Assembly (NCBI GenBank): GCA_024275815.1
Contig: JAJRYI010000387.1
Coordinates: forward strand, 1 to 7,101
Length of the DNA: 7,101 bases
Direction: 5' to 3'
Source: Actinomycetes bacterium
Lineage (GTDB): Bacteria; Actinomycetota; Acidimicrobiia; Spongiisociales; UBA5794
In this document: piece by piece, positions 1 through 6,096 of the stretch
Layout of the letters: each line of letters begins with the position of its first letter
Position numbering within the stretch: position 1 is the stretch's first letter
Notes under the pieces: generated by a model
The model's database searches: none
Told to the model about the DNA's origin: nothing
The model's input: the letters and a program-made list of their open reading frames with translations, nothing else
Position numbers and translations under genes: made by a program

Positions 1-1265
1 AGCACACGTTGACGACGAGTCACGGAGTCCAGGCCATCATCGATTCGATGTTCACCGAAGGTGACAGGCGAATCTACGACACCTACCGCCACGCGTACGG
101 CACGCTGAGCGAGATCATCGAGGAGATGCAGGCGCTCGGCGCTGATCAGCGAGGCCTCGAACGCGAACGCGACGTCCTTGCGTTCCAGATCGAAGAGATC
201 GAGACCGCAGGCTTCCGTGCGGGGGACGAAGAGACCCTGCGCAGCCAGCTCGATCGTCTCAGACACGTCGAGGAGCTCTCGAGTGAGGTCGTACAGGCGC
301 TCGACGCACTGGGGGAACCCGGCGCCGAAGAGGCACTCGGTATCGCCATGGCGGCACTCGAGCGGATCGCACGGCTCGATCCTGAAGCCGACACGATCGT
401 GACGACGCTCGCCAACCTCGCCCAGGGTGTGCGAGAGGTCCGGACCGATCTCGTACAGTTCGCAGACTCACTCGACGCAGCACCCGAGGTACTCGCGACG
501 GCTGAAGCACGTTTCGCAGAGCTCTCCAACCTGAAGCGCAAGTACGGCGACACCCTGCCCGACATCGAGCGTTTCGTAAAGGAAGCACGTGCGCGAGCCG
601 AGCAGATCGACAGGCTCATCAGTGCAGCCGAAGATGTCGATGTACGCCACCGAAAAGCGCTCGACGACCTCGAGAGCGCCGCACAGACGCTCCGTGACGT
701 ACGGCAACGATACGCGGACACCGCGGGGGTGTCGGCTGAGAACCATCTGAGAGATCTCGGCTTCTCCGATCCTGTCGTGCGGATCGAGATCCACGACAAG
801 GAGCCGACCATCACCGGGGCCGACCGGCTCGTCGTCGTGTTCGCATCGGAGTCTTCACTCACCGCAGCACCCATATCGACGATCGCTTCGGGTGGCGAGC
901 TCTCCCGACTCGTGCTCGGCCTCACCCTGGCTTCAGGGGGTGCAGAAGCAGATGTCGTCGTCTTCGACGAGATCGATTCGGGCATCGGAGGATCGACAGC
1001 GCTTGCAATGGGGGAGAAGCTCGCAGCGCTCGCTACAACGCGTCAGGTGATCTGCGTCACCCACCTTCCCCAGGTCGCTGCGTTCGCGAACAAGCACTTC
1101 GTCGTCGTCCGCTCAGGTGCACGTACCGAGATCAGCGAGGCGACGGGCGATGAGCGAAGGGATGAGATCGCACGGATGCTCGCTGGCCTCGTCGACTCGG
1201 ACAAGGCCAGAGGGCACGCAGCAGAGCTCCTCGCCATGGCCGCAGACATCCACCCGGGAACGTGA
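1..1265 (+). CDS. recN: DNA repair protein RecN, C-terminal three quarters (5' end outside window)
   Basis: RecN is an SMC-like ATPase that acts in the cytoplasm in recombinational repair of double-strand breaks. The frame is open to the left edge, with His-Thr-Leu preceding the first possible start (TTG at 9). That TTG should not be read as the true start: the first residues align with the family region just after the GQHxH motif. Roughly 140-150 N-terminal residues, including Walker A, are missing, since the family is about 550-590 residues. Numbering from the TTG, a long coiled-coil region (about 25-250) precedes the C-terminal ATPase half. That half has the signature SGGELSR (294-300), Walker B with DEIDSGIGG (320-328, catalytic Glu321) and the H-loop THLPQVAAFA (His352). 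It ends 51 bases before the pyrG ATG. In many actinobacteria one or two membrane-protein genes lie between recN and pyrG; none is present here. Confidence 0.96.
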   Translation, partial: HTLTTSHGVQAIIDSMFTEGDRRIYDTYRHAYGTLSEIIEEMQALGADQRGLERERDVLAFQIEEIETAGFRAGDEETLRSQLDRLRHVEELSSEVVQALDALGEPGAEEALGIAMAALERIARLDPEADTIVTTLANLAQGVREVRTDLVQFADSLDAAPEVLATAEARFAELSNLKRKYGDTLPDIERFVKEARARAEQIDRLISAAEDVDVRHRKALDDLESAAQTLRDVRQRYADTAGVSAENHLRDLGFSDPVVRIEIHDKEPTITGADRLVVVFASESSLTAAPISTIASGGELSRLVLGLTLASGGAEADVVVFDEIDSGIGGSTALAMGEKLAALATTRQVICVTHLPQVAAFANKHFVVVRSGARTEISEATGDERRDEIARMLAGLVDSDKARGHAAELLAMAADIHPGT

Positions 1266-1287
1266 ACACATGACGAACCGAACTGCC

Positions 1288-1296
1288 TGGTATCAT
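1288..1296 (+). promoter_or_regulatory. Candidate extended -10 promoter element for pyrG
   Basis: TGGTATCAT in the recN–pyrG gap matches an extended -10 (TG-N-TATNAT). Transcription would start near 1303, giving a leader of about 15-20 bases that still carries the ribosome binding site. No convincing -35 box lies 16-18 bases upstream, which extended -10 promoters can tolerate. This is a motif-only call. Confidence 0.4.
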
Positions 1297-1306
1297 CGGA
1301 CCTTCC

Positions 1307-1316
1307 GAGGTGGAGG
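1307..1316 (+). promoter_or_regulatory. Double Shine-Dalgarno region deciding the pyrG start
   Basis: GAGGTGGAGG contains two purine cores. GAGG (1307-1310) is six bases from the ATG at 1317. GGAGG (1312-1316) touches that ATG but is six bases from the in-frame TTG at 1323. The stronger core therefore favours the TTG, whose product begins MTKHVFVTGG like most CTP synthases. Confidence 0.6.
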
Positions 1317-2972
1317 ATGCGCTTGACCAAGCACGTATTCGTTACCGGCGGGGTGACATCGAGCCTGGGGAAGGGCATCACCTCGGCGTCTCTTGGGCGA
1401 CTCCTCAAGGCACGTGGTTACCGCGTCGTCCTCCAGAAGCTCGACCCCTACATCAACGTCGACCCCGGCACGATGAATCCGTTCGAACACGGTGAGGTCT
1501 ACGTGACCGACGATGGGGGAGAGACGGACCTCGACCTGGGTCACTACGAGCGGTTCGTCGGGGAGAGTCTGAGCAGGGATTCGAACGTCACGACGGGGTC
1601 GATCTATCAGTCCGTCATCCGCAAGGAACGCAGGGGCGACTACCTCGGGGCGACCGTTCAGGTGATCCCACACATCACGAACGAGATCAAGGCGCGCATC
1701 CGCAAGCTCGGCCAGAGGGATGACGTCGACGTCGTGATAACGGAGGTCGGTGGCACCGTTGGAGACATCGAATCTCTCCCATTCCTCGAAGCAATCCGCC
1801 AGATCCGCAAGGACATCGGCGAAGAGAACATCTGCTACATCCATGTCACACTCGTGCCGTACCTCCACACCAGCGAGGAGTTGAAGACGAAGCCGACCCA
1901 GCACTCTGTGGCGGAACTGCGCTCACGAGGCATCCTGCCCGAGATCATCGTCGTGCGATCCGATCGACCGATCGACGACTCGGCTCGACGCAAGATCAGC
2001 CTGTTCTGTGACGTCGCACCGGACGCGGTGATCAACGCGCTCGACGTGTCGAACATCTACGCGGTGCCACTGATGCTCCACGACGCGGGACTCGATACGG
2101 TCGTATGCAGGGAACTCCACCTCGATGCACCCGATCCCGACCTCTCTTCGTGGGAGACGATGGTCGACGAGATGGCGTCACCTGAGGGTGAAGTCACGAT
2201 CGGCATCGTCGGCAAGTACGTCGACCTCCCCGACGCGTACCTCTCCGTCGTCGAGGCGCTGCGACACGCTGGACGGACATCACGGGTCAAGGTGAACCTG
2301 CGATGGATCCCTGCAGACGACGTCGACGGACTTCTCGTCGACTCCTACCTCGAGGATCTCGACGGTGTCCTGGTTCCCGGTGGATTCGGTATCCGTGGGA
2401 TCGAGGGGAAGATCCAGGCCATCCGTTACGCCAGAGAACATGCTGTGCCCTTCCTCGGACTCTGCCTCGGCCTGCAGTGTGCGGTGATCGAGTACGCCCG
2501 CAACGTACTCGGCCTGTCAGCTGCCCACTCGAGCGAGTTCGATCCCGTGACAACGGATCCGGTCATCGATCTGATGGAGACGCAGAAAGACGTCGCCGAC
2601 ATGGGCGGAACGATGCGGCTCGGTCTCTACCCAGCAACACTGCGCGAGGGGACCCGTGTGCGCTCTCTCTACGACACCGAGGTGGTCTACGAGCGTCACA
2701 GACACCGCTGGGAGGTCAACAACAAGTACCGCACGGCACTCGAAGACGCTGGCATGTCCATGTCGGGGACGTCACCCGACGGCCGCCTCGTCGAGTTCGT
2801 CGAACTCGACGACCACCCGTACTTCCTCGCTACACAGGCGCATCCTGAGCTCCTGTCGCGACCCGACCGGCCTCACCCCCTCTTCGACGGGTTCATCGCT
2901 GCGGCCAAGCGTCGACGCGACGCCCACCAGGCAACGTCGATGCCGTCGAACGTCACCGACATCGTCCGTTGA
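1317..2972 (+). CDS. pyrG: CTP synthase (glutamine-hydrolysing)
   Basis: This cytoplasmic enzyme converts UTP, ATP and glutamine to CTP, the last step of de novo pyrimidine nucleotide synthesis. Length (551 aa) matches the family (about 545). The N-terminal amidoligase domain (about 1-270) has the P-loop GGVTSSLGKG (11-20, Lys19), the LDPYINVDPGTMNP segment (42-55), and acidic residues Asp73 and Glu143 at the positions of the Mg-binding pair. The C-terminal class I glutamine amidotransferase domain (about 292-545) has PGGFG (354-358), nucleophile Cys383 in GLCLGLQ, and His509/Glu511 in AHPE, so the catalytic triad is complete. The start is ambiguous: the ATG used here at 1317 gives MRLTKHVF, whereas TTG at 1323 gives MTKHVF, the usual family N-terminus, with better Shine-Dalgarno spacing. 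The stop overlaps the next gene's TTG (TTGA). No attenuator is evident upstream. Confidence 0.97.
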   Translation: MRLTKHVFVTGGVTSSLGKGITSASLGRLLKARGYRVVLQKLDPYINVDPGTMNPFEHGEVYVTDDGGETDLDLGHYERFVGESLSRDSNVTTGSIYQSVIRKERRGDYLGATVQVIPHITNEIKARIRKLGQRDDVDVVITEVGGTVGDIESLPFLEAIRQIRKDIGEENICYIHVTLVPYLHTSEELKTKPTQHSVAELRSRGILPEIIVVRSDRPIDDSARRKISLFCDVAPDAVINALDVSNIYAVPLMLHDAGLDTVVCRELHLDAPDPDLSSWETMVDEMASPEGEVTIGIVGKYVDLPDAYLSVVEALRHAGRTSRVKVNLRWIPADDVDGLLVDSYLEDLDGVLVPGGFGIRGIEGKIQAIRYAREHAVPFLGLCLGLQCAVIEYARNVLGLSAAHSSEFDPVTTDPVIDLMETQKDVADMGGTMRLGLYPATLREGTRVRSLYDTEVVYERHRHRWEVNNKYRTALEDAGMSMSGTSPDGRLVEFVELDDHPYFLATQAHPELLSRPDRPHPLFDGFIAAAKRRRDAHQATSMPSNVTDIVR

Positions 2973-3517
2973 ACCGAAGGCACGGGTTCGAGATTCAAGA
3001 GACGTCGCTGATCACAGATGTCGGTTTCTTGCGTATCGAGAAGCGGCTCGTTTCGACGCCGTCGGGTGCTCAGGTCGATCGATTCGTCGTCGTACACCCC
3101 GGCGCGGTCGCCGTGGTCCCCCGGGTCGGTGACGACGTCGTCCTCATAGCCCAGTACCGCGCAGCGGTCGATGCTGTGGTTCTCGAGATTCCCGCAGGCA
3201 AACTCGATGCCTCCGACACCGATCGTGACTCGGCTGCTCGAAGAGAGCTGCTCGAAGAGACGGGACTGCGCGCCGCCAGACTCGAGTTTCTCACCGATCT
3301 CGTCACAGCCGTCGGCTTCTCCGACGAGGTCATCTCACTGTACGTCGCCCACGGTCTCGAACCGGGCGATGCCGAGCCCGAAGGGGAGGAGGAGCTCGCA
3401 TCTGAGATCGTCACCATGACGTGGAGCGAAGCCCTGGCCGCCATCGATTCCGGCACGATCACCGACGCCAAGACCGTTGCCGGGATCCTCCTTGCGAACC
3501 GCCGTGGAACTCCCTGA
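2969..3517 (+). CDS. Nudix hydrolase, probable ADP-ribose pyrophosphatase
   Basis: Predicted to hydrolyse a nucleoside diphosphate linked to another group, most likely ADP-ribose to AMP and ribose 5-phosphate, in the cytoplasm. Family length is about 180-210 aa; this is 182. The Nudix box runs from Gly77 to Leu100. It is preceded by EIPAGKLD, typical of ADP-ribose pyrophosphatases, and ends RELLEETGL with the metal-binding Glu93, Glu96 and Glu97. An acidic loop (EGEEELASE) lies near residues 136-145, where this subfamily carries catalytic acids. Odd points: the box has one extra residue between Gly77 and the RE pair, as in related actinobacterial enzymes, and the first Glu of the box is replaced by Thr84 (Asp83 is adjacent). 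The TTG start overlaps the pyrG stop and has no clear Shine-Dalgarno site, so translation is probably coupled. Position between pyrG and xerD is the usual actinobacterial context. The exact substrate is inferred. Confidence 0.9.
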   Translation: MNRRHGFEIQETSLITDVGFLRIEKRLVSTPSGAQVDRFVVVHPGAVAVVPRVGDDVVLIAQYRAAVDAVVLEIPAGKLDASDTDRDSAARRELLEETGLRAARLEFLTDLVTAVGFSDEVISLYVAHGLEPGDAEPEGEEELASEIVTMTWSEALAAIDSGTITDAKTVAGILLANRRGTP

Positions 3518-4391
3518 ACACGGCCACGAGTTCATCGCGTCGCTCCAATCCGAGCGCGGCCTGTCGCCGAACACAGCCTCTGCGTACGCCCGTGATCTCG
3601 CCCAGTATCAGACCACCCTCGAAGAGCACGGGAGTCGACCATCCGAGGATGTCGTTCGTTCCCATCTCGACATGCTCGACTCGCGGGGGCTCGCTGGGAC
3701 ATCGATCGCCAGGAAGTTCGCCTCGATCCGGGCGTACCACCGATTCCTCGTCGTCGAGGGCCTCGCCACCGAGGATCCCACCGCGACCATCGAGTCACCT
3801 CGCATACCCAAGGCGCTGCCCAAGGCCCTCACCGTCGAGGAGGTGACCAGAATCGTCGAAGCACCCGACGTCGGCACCCCCATCGGGTTGCGCGACCGCG
3901 CGATCCTCGAGACGCTCTATGCGACCGGATGTCGGGTGAGCGAGCTGATCGGTCTCGACCTCCACGATCTGGACATGGAGACGAGCACCGCGCTCGTGAC
4001 GGGCAAAGGCAACAAACAGCGCATCGTCCCGATCGGATCGTACGCAACAGCTGCCATCCAGGCTTGGCTCCCCGTGCGCATGACCGTACGCAAGAGCGGT
4101 GCAGACCCGGGCGCGCTGTTCCTCTCCGTGCGCGGCAATCGTATGAGCAGACAGGCTGTCTGGCGTCTCGTACGTTCCTACGGTGTCCGGGCCCACGTCG
4201 ACGAGAAGCGGTTGTCCCCCCATGTCCTTCGCCATTCAGCGGCCACCCATATGGTCGAAGGAGGCGCCGATCTGCGCACGGTCCAAGAGATACTCGGGCA
4301 TGCGAGCCTGTCCACGACCCAGGTCTATACGAGGGTCAGCCCCGAGCATCTCAGAGAGATCGTGATCAGCAGCCACCCGAGAGGCACGTGA
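3504..4391 (+). CDS. xerD: Tyrosine recombinase XerD
   Basis: Site-specific recombinase that, with XerC, resolves chromosome dimers at dif near the terminus. The N-terminal SAM-like DNA-binding domain (about 5-90) contains ERGLSPNTASAYARDL. The catalytic domain follows with all active-site residues, numbered from GTG 3504: Arg144 (GCRVSEL), Lys168 (TGKGNKQR), His240 and Arg243 (HVLRH), His266 (LGHAS) and nucleophile Tyr275 (TQVYTRV). Length is 295 aa against 298 for E. coli XerD. The start is uncertain. TTG 3477 would add nine residues, TTG 3492 four, and none of the three candidates has a good Shine-Dalgarno site. GTG 3504 best fits the family N-terminus and overlaps the Nudix gene by 14 bases, implying coupled translation. 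XerD rather than XerC is inferred from the conserved recN–scpAB neighbourhood. A gap of 70 bases follows, so xerD is probably last in its unit. Confidence 0.93.
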   Translation: MELPEHGHEFIASLQSERGLSPNTASAYARDLAQYQTTLEEHGSRPSEDVVRSHLDMLDSRGLAGTSIARKFASIRAYHRFLVVEGLATEDPTATIESPRIPKALPKALTVEEVTRIVEAPDVGTPIGLRDRAILETLYATGCRVSELIGLDLHDLDMETSTALVTGKGNKQRIVPIGSYATAAIQAWLPVRMTVRKSGADPGALFLSVRGNRMSRQAVWRLVRSYGVRAHVDEKRLSPHVLRHSAATHMVEGGADLRTVQEILGHASLSTTQVYTRVSPEHLREIVISSHPRGT

Positions 4392-4415
4392 CCCCCTCCA
4401 GGACGACTCGGCCGC

Positions 4416-4421
4416 TATCCT
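4416..4421 (+). promoter_or_regulatory. Candidate -10 element upstream of the zinc-finger gene
   Basis: TATCCT lies in the only long gap of the window (4392-4461) and matches the actinobacterial TANNNT pattern. Transcription would begin near 4428, just before the hairpin at 4431-4449. I see no recognisable -35 box at 16-18 bases upstream. Support is the motif, the gap, and the strong ribosome binding site of the next gene. Confidence 0.35.
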
Positions 4422-4430
4422 TGCGCCATA

Positions 4431-4449
4431 GATCGTCGGGGCCACGATC
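4431..4449 (+). other. Small inverted repeat (hairpin) in the 5' leader of the zinc-finger gene
   Basis: GATCGT (4431-4436) and ACGATC (4444-4449) are perfect reverse complements around a seven-base loop CGGGGCC. A six-pair stem with no following T run does not make an intrinsic terminator for xerD. It ends one base before the Shine-Dalgarno site, so it could protect a transcript 5' end or influence ribosome access. It could also be an operator or chance. Confidence 0.4.
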
Positions 4450-4450
4450 C

Positions 4451-4456
4451 AGGAGG
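4451..4456 (+). promoter_or_regulatory. Strong Shine-Dalgarno site of the zinc-finger gene
   Basis: AGGAGG is followed by five bases (ACCAG) and then ATG at 4462. It is the most consensus-like ribosome binding site in the window, fixes the start of the gene, and fits a gene translated independently of xerD. Confidence 0.85.
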
Positions 4457-4461
4457 ACCAG

Positions 4462-4812
4462 ATGCCACACATCGACCGCGAGCAGGTCGCAGCGACCCTA
4501 GAAGCGGAGCGCTCCACGATGCTCAACCAGTTGAGAGAACTCGGTGCCGACGCATCCGGAGACCTCACCGGGGAGGTCGATTTTGGTGCTGCCTTCGCCG
4601 ATGCCGGTGCAGCGACAGCCGAACGAACCGAGACGATGGGTATCGTCGAAACCCTCAAGACCAGGATCGACGAGGTGGACGCCGCGCTCATCAAACTGGC
4701 AGACGGCACCTTCGGCATCTGCTCTTCCTGCGGCAACGAGATCGAGCCGGACCGACTCATGCACCGTCCAACGTCCATCAGGTGCGTGAGTTGCAAGGCA
4801 GAAGGCCGCTGA
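4462..4812 (+). CDS. TraR/DksA-family C4-type zinc-finger protein
   Basis: A 116-residue protein with the DksA/TraR layout. A charged helical region (about 5-80), expected to form a coiled coil, leads into a C-terminal four-cysteine zinc finger, Cys87-x2-Cys90-x17-Cys108-x2-Cys111. The finger begins in the typical context DGTFGICSSCG and ends five residues from the C-terminus. Family members bind RNA polymerase through the secondary channel and alter initiation, in some bacteria together with ppGpp. Whether this one does so is unknown. The coiled-coil tip does not carry the DxxDxA motif of E. coli DksA: the nearest match, around Asp47 (FADAGA), lacks the first Asp and has Gly for the final Ala, and Asp40 is an isolated acid. 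A strong ribosome binding site precedes it, and the HD gene follows after seven bases, so the two are likely co-transcribed. Such small proteins are common and numerous in actinobacteria. Confidence 0.9.
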   Translation: MPHIDREQVAATLEAERSTMLNQLRELGADASGDLTGEVDFGAAFADAGAATAERTETMGIVETLKTRIDEVDAALIKLADGTFGICSSCGNEIEPDRLMHRPTSIRCVSCKAEGR

Positions 4813-4819
4813 CGCCACG

Positions 4820-5275
4820 ATGATCCACCTGATCGGCCGATTCTTCGGATTCCTTCGCGCCCGACCGTTGAGCCCGACGGAACAGGATGAGGTCGCATGC
4901 ATCCTGTCACCTCCACTGCGCCGCCTCTTCTACCGACAGTGTTTTCAGGATCAACGTCACGCGTTCGACGTTGCCAGACGTGTCGGTGACCACCCGGAAC
5001 TCTGGGAGGCCGCTCTGCTTCACGACGTCGGCAAGAGCGAGGTACGCCTCGGTGCGTTCGGGAGATCCTGGGCAACACTGTGGGGGGCGACTTCCCTTCC
5101 CGTTTGGGGTCGGTGGAGGACGTACCTCATGCACGCATCGCGAGGTGCCGACCTGCTCGAACGTCACGGTGCAGGATGCTCGACGATCCTCTTCACACGC
5201 CATCACCCCGGCCCTCCTCCCCGCGGATTCGACCCCGCTTCATGGGATGTACTCGCACACGCAGACGAGTCGTGA
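4820..5275 (+). CDS. Small HD-domain phosphohydrolase of unknown substrate
   Basis: A single-domain 151-residue protein of the HD superfamily, metal-dependent phosphohydrolases. The ligand pattern is complete: His47 (DQRHAFDVARR), His68-Asp69 (LLHDVGK), His105 (LMHASRGADLL), His128/His129 (TRHHPG) and Asp149 (AHADES) at the very C-terminus. The LLHDVGK form and the later His residues resemble HDIG-type hydrolases more than the RelA/SpoT (p)ppGpp hydrolases, but the substrate cannot be named. The N-terminus (about 1-20) is basic and hydrophobic (IGRFFGFLRARPLS); it is too short and charged to call a membrane segment. ATG 4820 is seven bases after the zinc-finger stop and has only a weak upstream GAAGG 14 bases away, suggesting coupled translation. 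It precedes scpA, where many actinobacteria have a parA-like gene. Role unknown. Confidence 0.85.
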   Translation: MIHLIGRFFGFLRARPLSPTEQDEVACILSPPLRRLFYRQCFQDQRHAFDVARRVGDHPELWEAALLHDVGKSEVRLGAFGRSWATLWGATSLPVWGRWRTYLMHASRGADLLERHGAGCSTILFTRHHPGPPPRGFDPASWDVLAHADES

Positions 5276-5308
5276 TCGCAAACTCCCCGTCACGGCCCGC
5301 AAGGGCAA

Positions 5309-5314
5309 TACCAT
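5309..5314 (+). promoter_or_regulatory. Candidate -10 element for a leaderless scpA transcript
   Basis: TACCAT (TANNNT) ends eight bases before the scpA ATG at 5323, so a start site six to eight bases downstream would fall on or next to the start codon. No Shine-Dalgarno sequence lies within 4-12 bases of the ATG; the nearest AAGG (5301-5304) is 18 bases away. This is the layout of leaderless genes, common in actinobacteria. No -35 box is evident. Confidence 0.35.
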
Positions 5315-5322
5315 GCACCACG

Positions 5323-6096
5323 ATGTCATTTGAAATTCGCACGAGAGTCTTCGCCGGTCCGCTCGACCTCCTGCTCCAGCTGATCACGTCCCACCAGCTC
5401 GAGATCACCGAACTCAGCCTCCTCGACATCGTCAACGAGTACCTGGTGTACGTCGATGAGCTCTCCGATCTCGACATGGATGCCACGAGTGAGTTCCTCC
5501 TGATCGCTGCGACGCTGATCCAGCTCAAGGCCCGTCACCTTCTCCCCGAAGACGATCCGATGCTCATCGATGAAGAGCTCGCTCTCGCCGAGGAACGCGA
5601 TCGTCTGCTTTCACGACTCCTGGCATGTCTGACGTTCCGCGACGTTGCAGCCGTGCTGCGTCATCGGATGGACGTTGCCTCGAGGAACATCGCGCGCCGC
5701 GTCGGTTTACCTCCACAGATCGAGCCTCCCGCTCCCGAAGTGATCATCCCCGTAGACGTCGAAGGCTTCGCTGCGATCGCCGATCGCGTCTTCACCATCC
5801 CGTTCCTCGAACCGGACATCGATCACCTCGACCTCGACCTGCCGTCGGTCCAGGACGCCATGGTGGACCTCCAAGGACGGATGGCCGGGGTCGTCAACGC
5901 TGATTTCGACGACATCATCTCGCACTGCACCCGTGACGTCGAGGTGGTTGCCTACTTCCTTGCACTTCTCGAGTTGGCCCGCTGGGGCATCCTGCAGGTC
6001 CACCAGGAGGAGATGGACGGCACCATCGCGATCGCGTACGACGCAGAAGCTGCCTACCTTCGATTCAGCACGATGGTCGAGAAGGGTGATCAATGA
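5323..6096 (+). CDS. scpA: Segregation and condensation protein A (kleisin of Smc–ScpAB)
   Basis: ScpA is the kleisin that bridges Smc heads and binds ScpB in the bacterial condensin complex, acting on the nucleoid in chromosome compaction and segregation. The 257-residue product has the N-terminal Smc-binding helical domain with FAGPLDLLLQLI (10-21), then a helix containing SEFLLIAATLIQLKARHLLP (56-75), an acidic variable middle, and a C-terminal winged-helix with YFLALLELARWGILQVHQEE near residues 208-228, which meets the second Smc head. Length is normal (about 240-280). The frame is open back to a possible GTG/TTG-type start near 5080, but that extension lies inside the HD gene and does not resemble ScpA, so ATG 5323, giving MSFEIRTRVFAGPLD, is chosen. 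It lacks a ribosome binding site and overlaps scpB by four bases. Confidence 0.95.
   Translation: MSFEIRTRVFAGPLDLLLQLITSHQLEITELSLLDIVNEYLVYVDELSDLDMDATSEFLLIAATLIQLKARHLLPEDDPMLIDEELALAEERDRLLSRLLACLTFRDVAAVLRHRMDVASRNIARRVGLPPQIEPPAPEVIIPVDVEGFAAIADRVFTIPFLEPDIDHLDLDLPSVQDAMVDLQGRMAGVVNADFDDIISHCTRDVEVVAYFLALLELARWGILQVHQEEMDGTIAIAYDAEAAYLRFSTMVEKGDQ

Noticed and set aside
146..985. Long open frame on the minus strand (279 codons) opposite recN
   Set aside because: The opposite strand encodes unmistakable RecN. The antisense product is Ser/Arg/Ala-rich low-complexity sequence, typical of a mirror frame in high-GC DNA.
1300..1311. ACCT-TCCG-AGGT hairpin before pyrG as an attenuator or terminator
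   Set aside because: Only four base pairs and no T run; too weak to call.
1293..1904. Minus-strand frame (203 codons) opposite pyrG
   Set aside because: Acidic/Val-rich mirror of the CTP synthase coding strand with no known motif.
4392..4430. Intrinsic terminator after xerD
   Set aside because: No GC-rich stem followed by a T run is present in the gap.
4236..5078. Long minus-strand frame (280 codons) spanning the end of xerD, the gap, the zinc-finger gene and part of the HD gene
   Set aside because: It runs across three well-supported genes and a regulatory gap, shows no recognisable domain, and its composition is that of a shadow frame.
5080..5322. 81-codon N-terminal extension of scpA
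   Set aside because: It lies mostly within the HD gene in another frame, is Arg/Pro/Ser-rich and unlike any ScpA; ATG 5323 gives the standard N-terminus.
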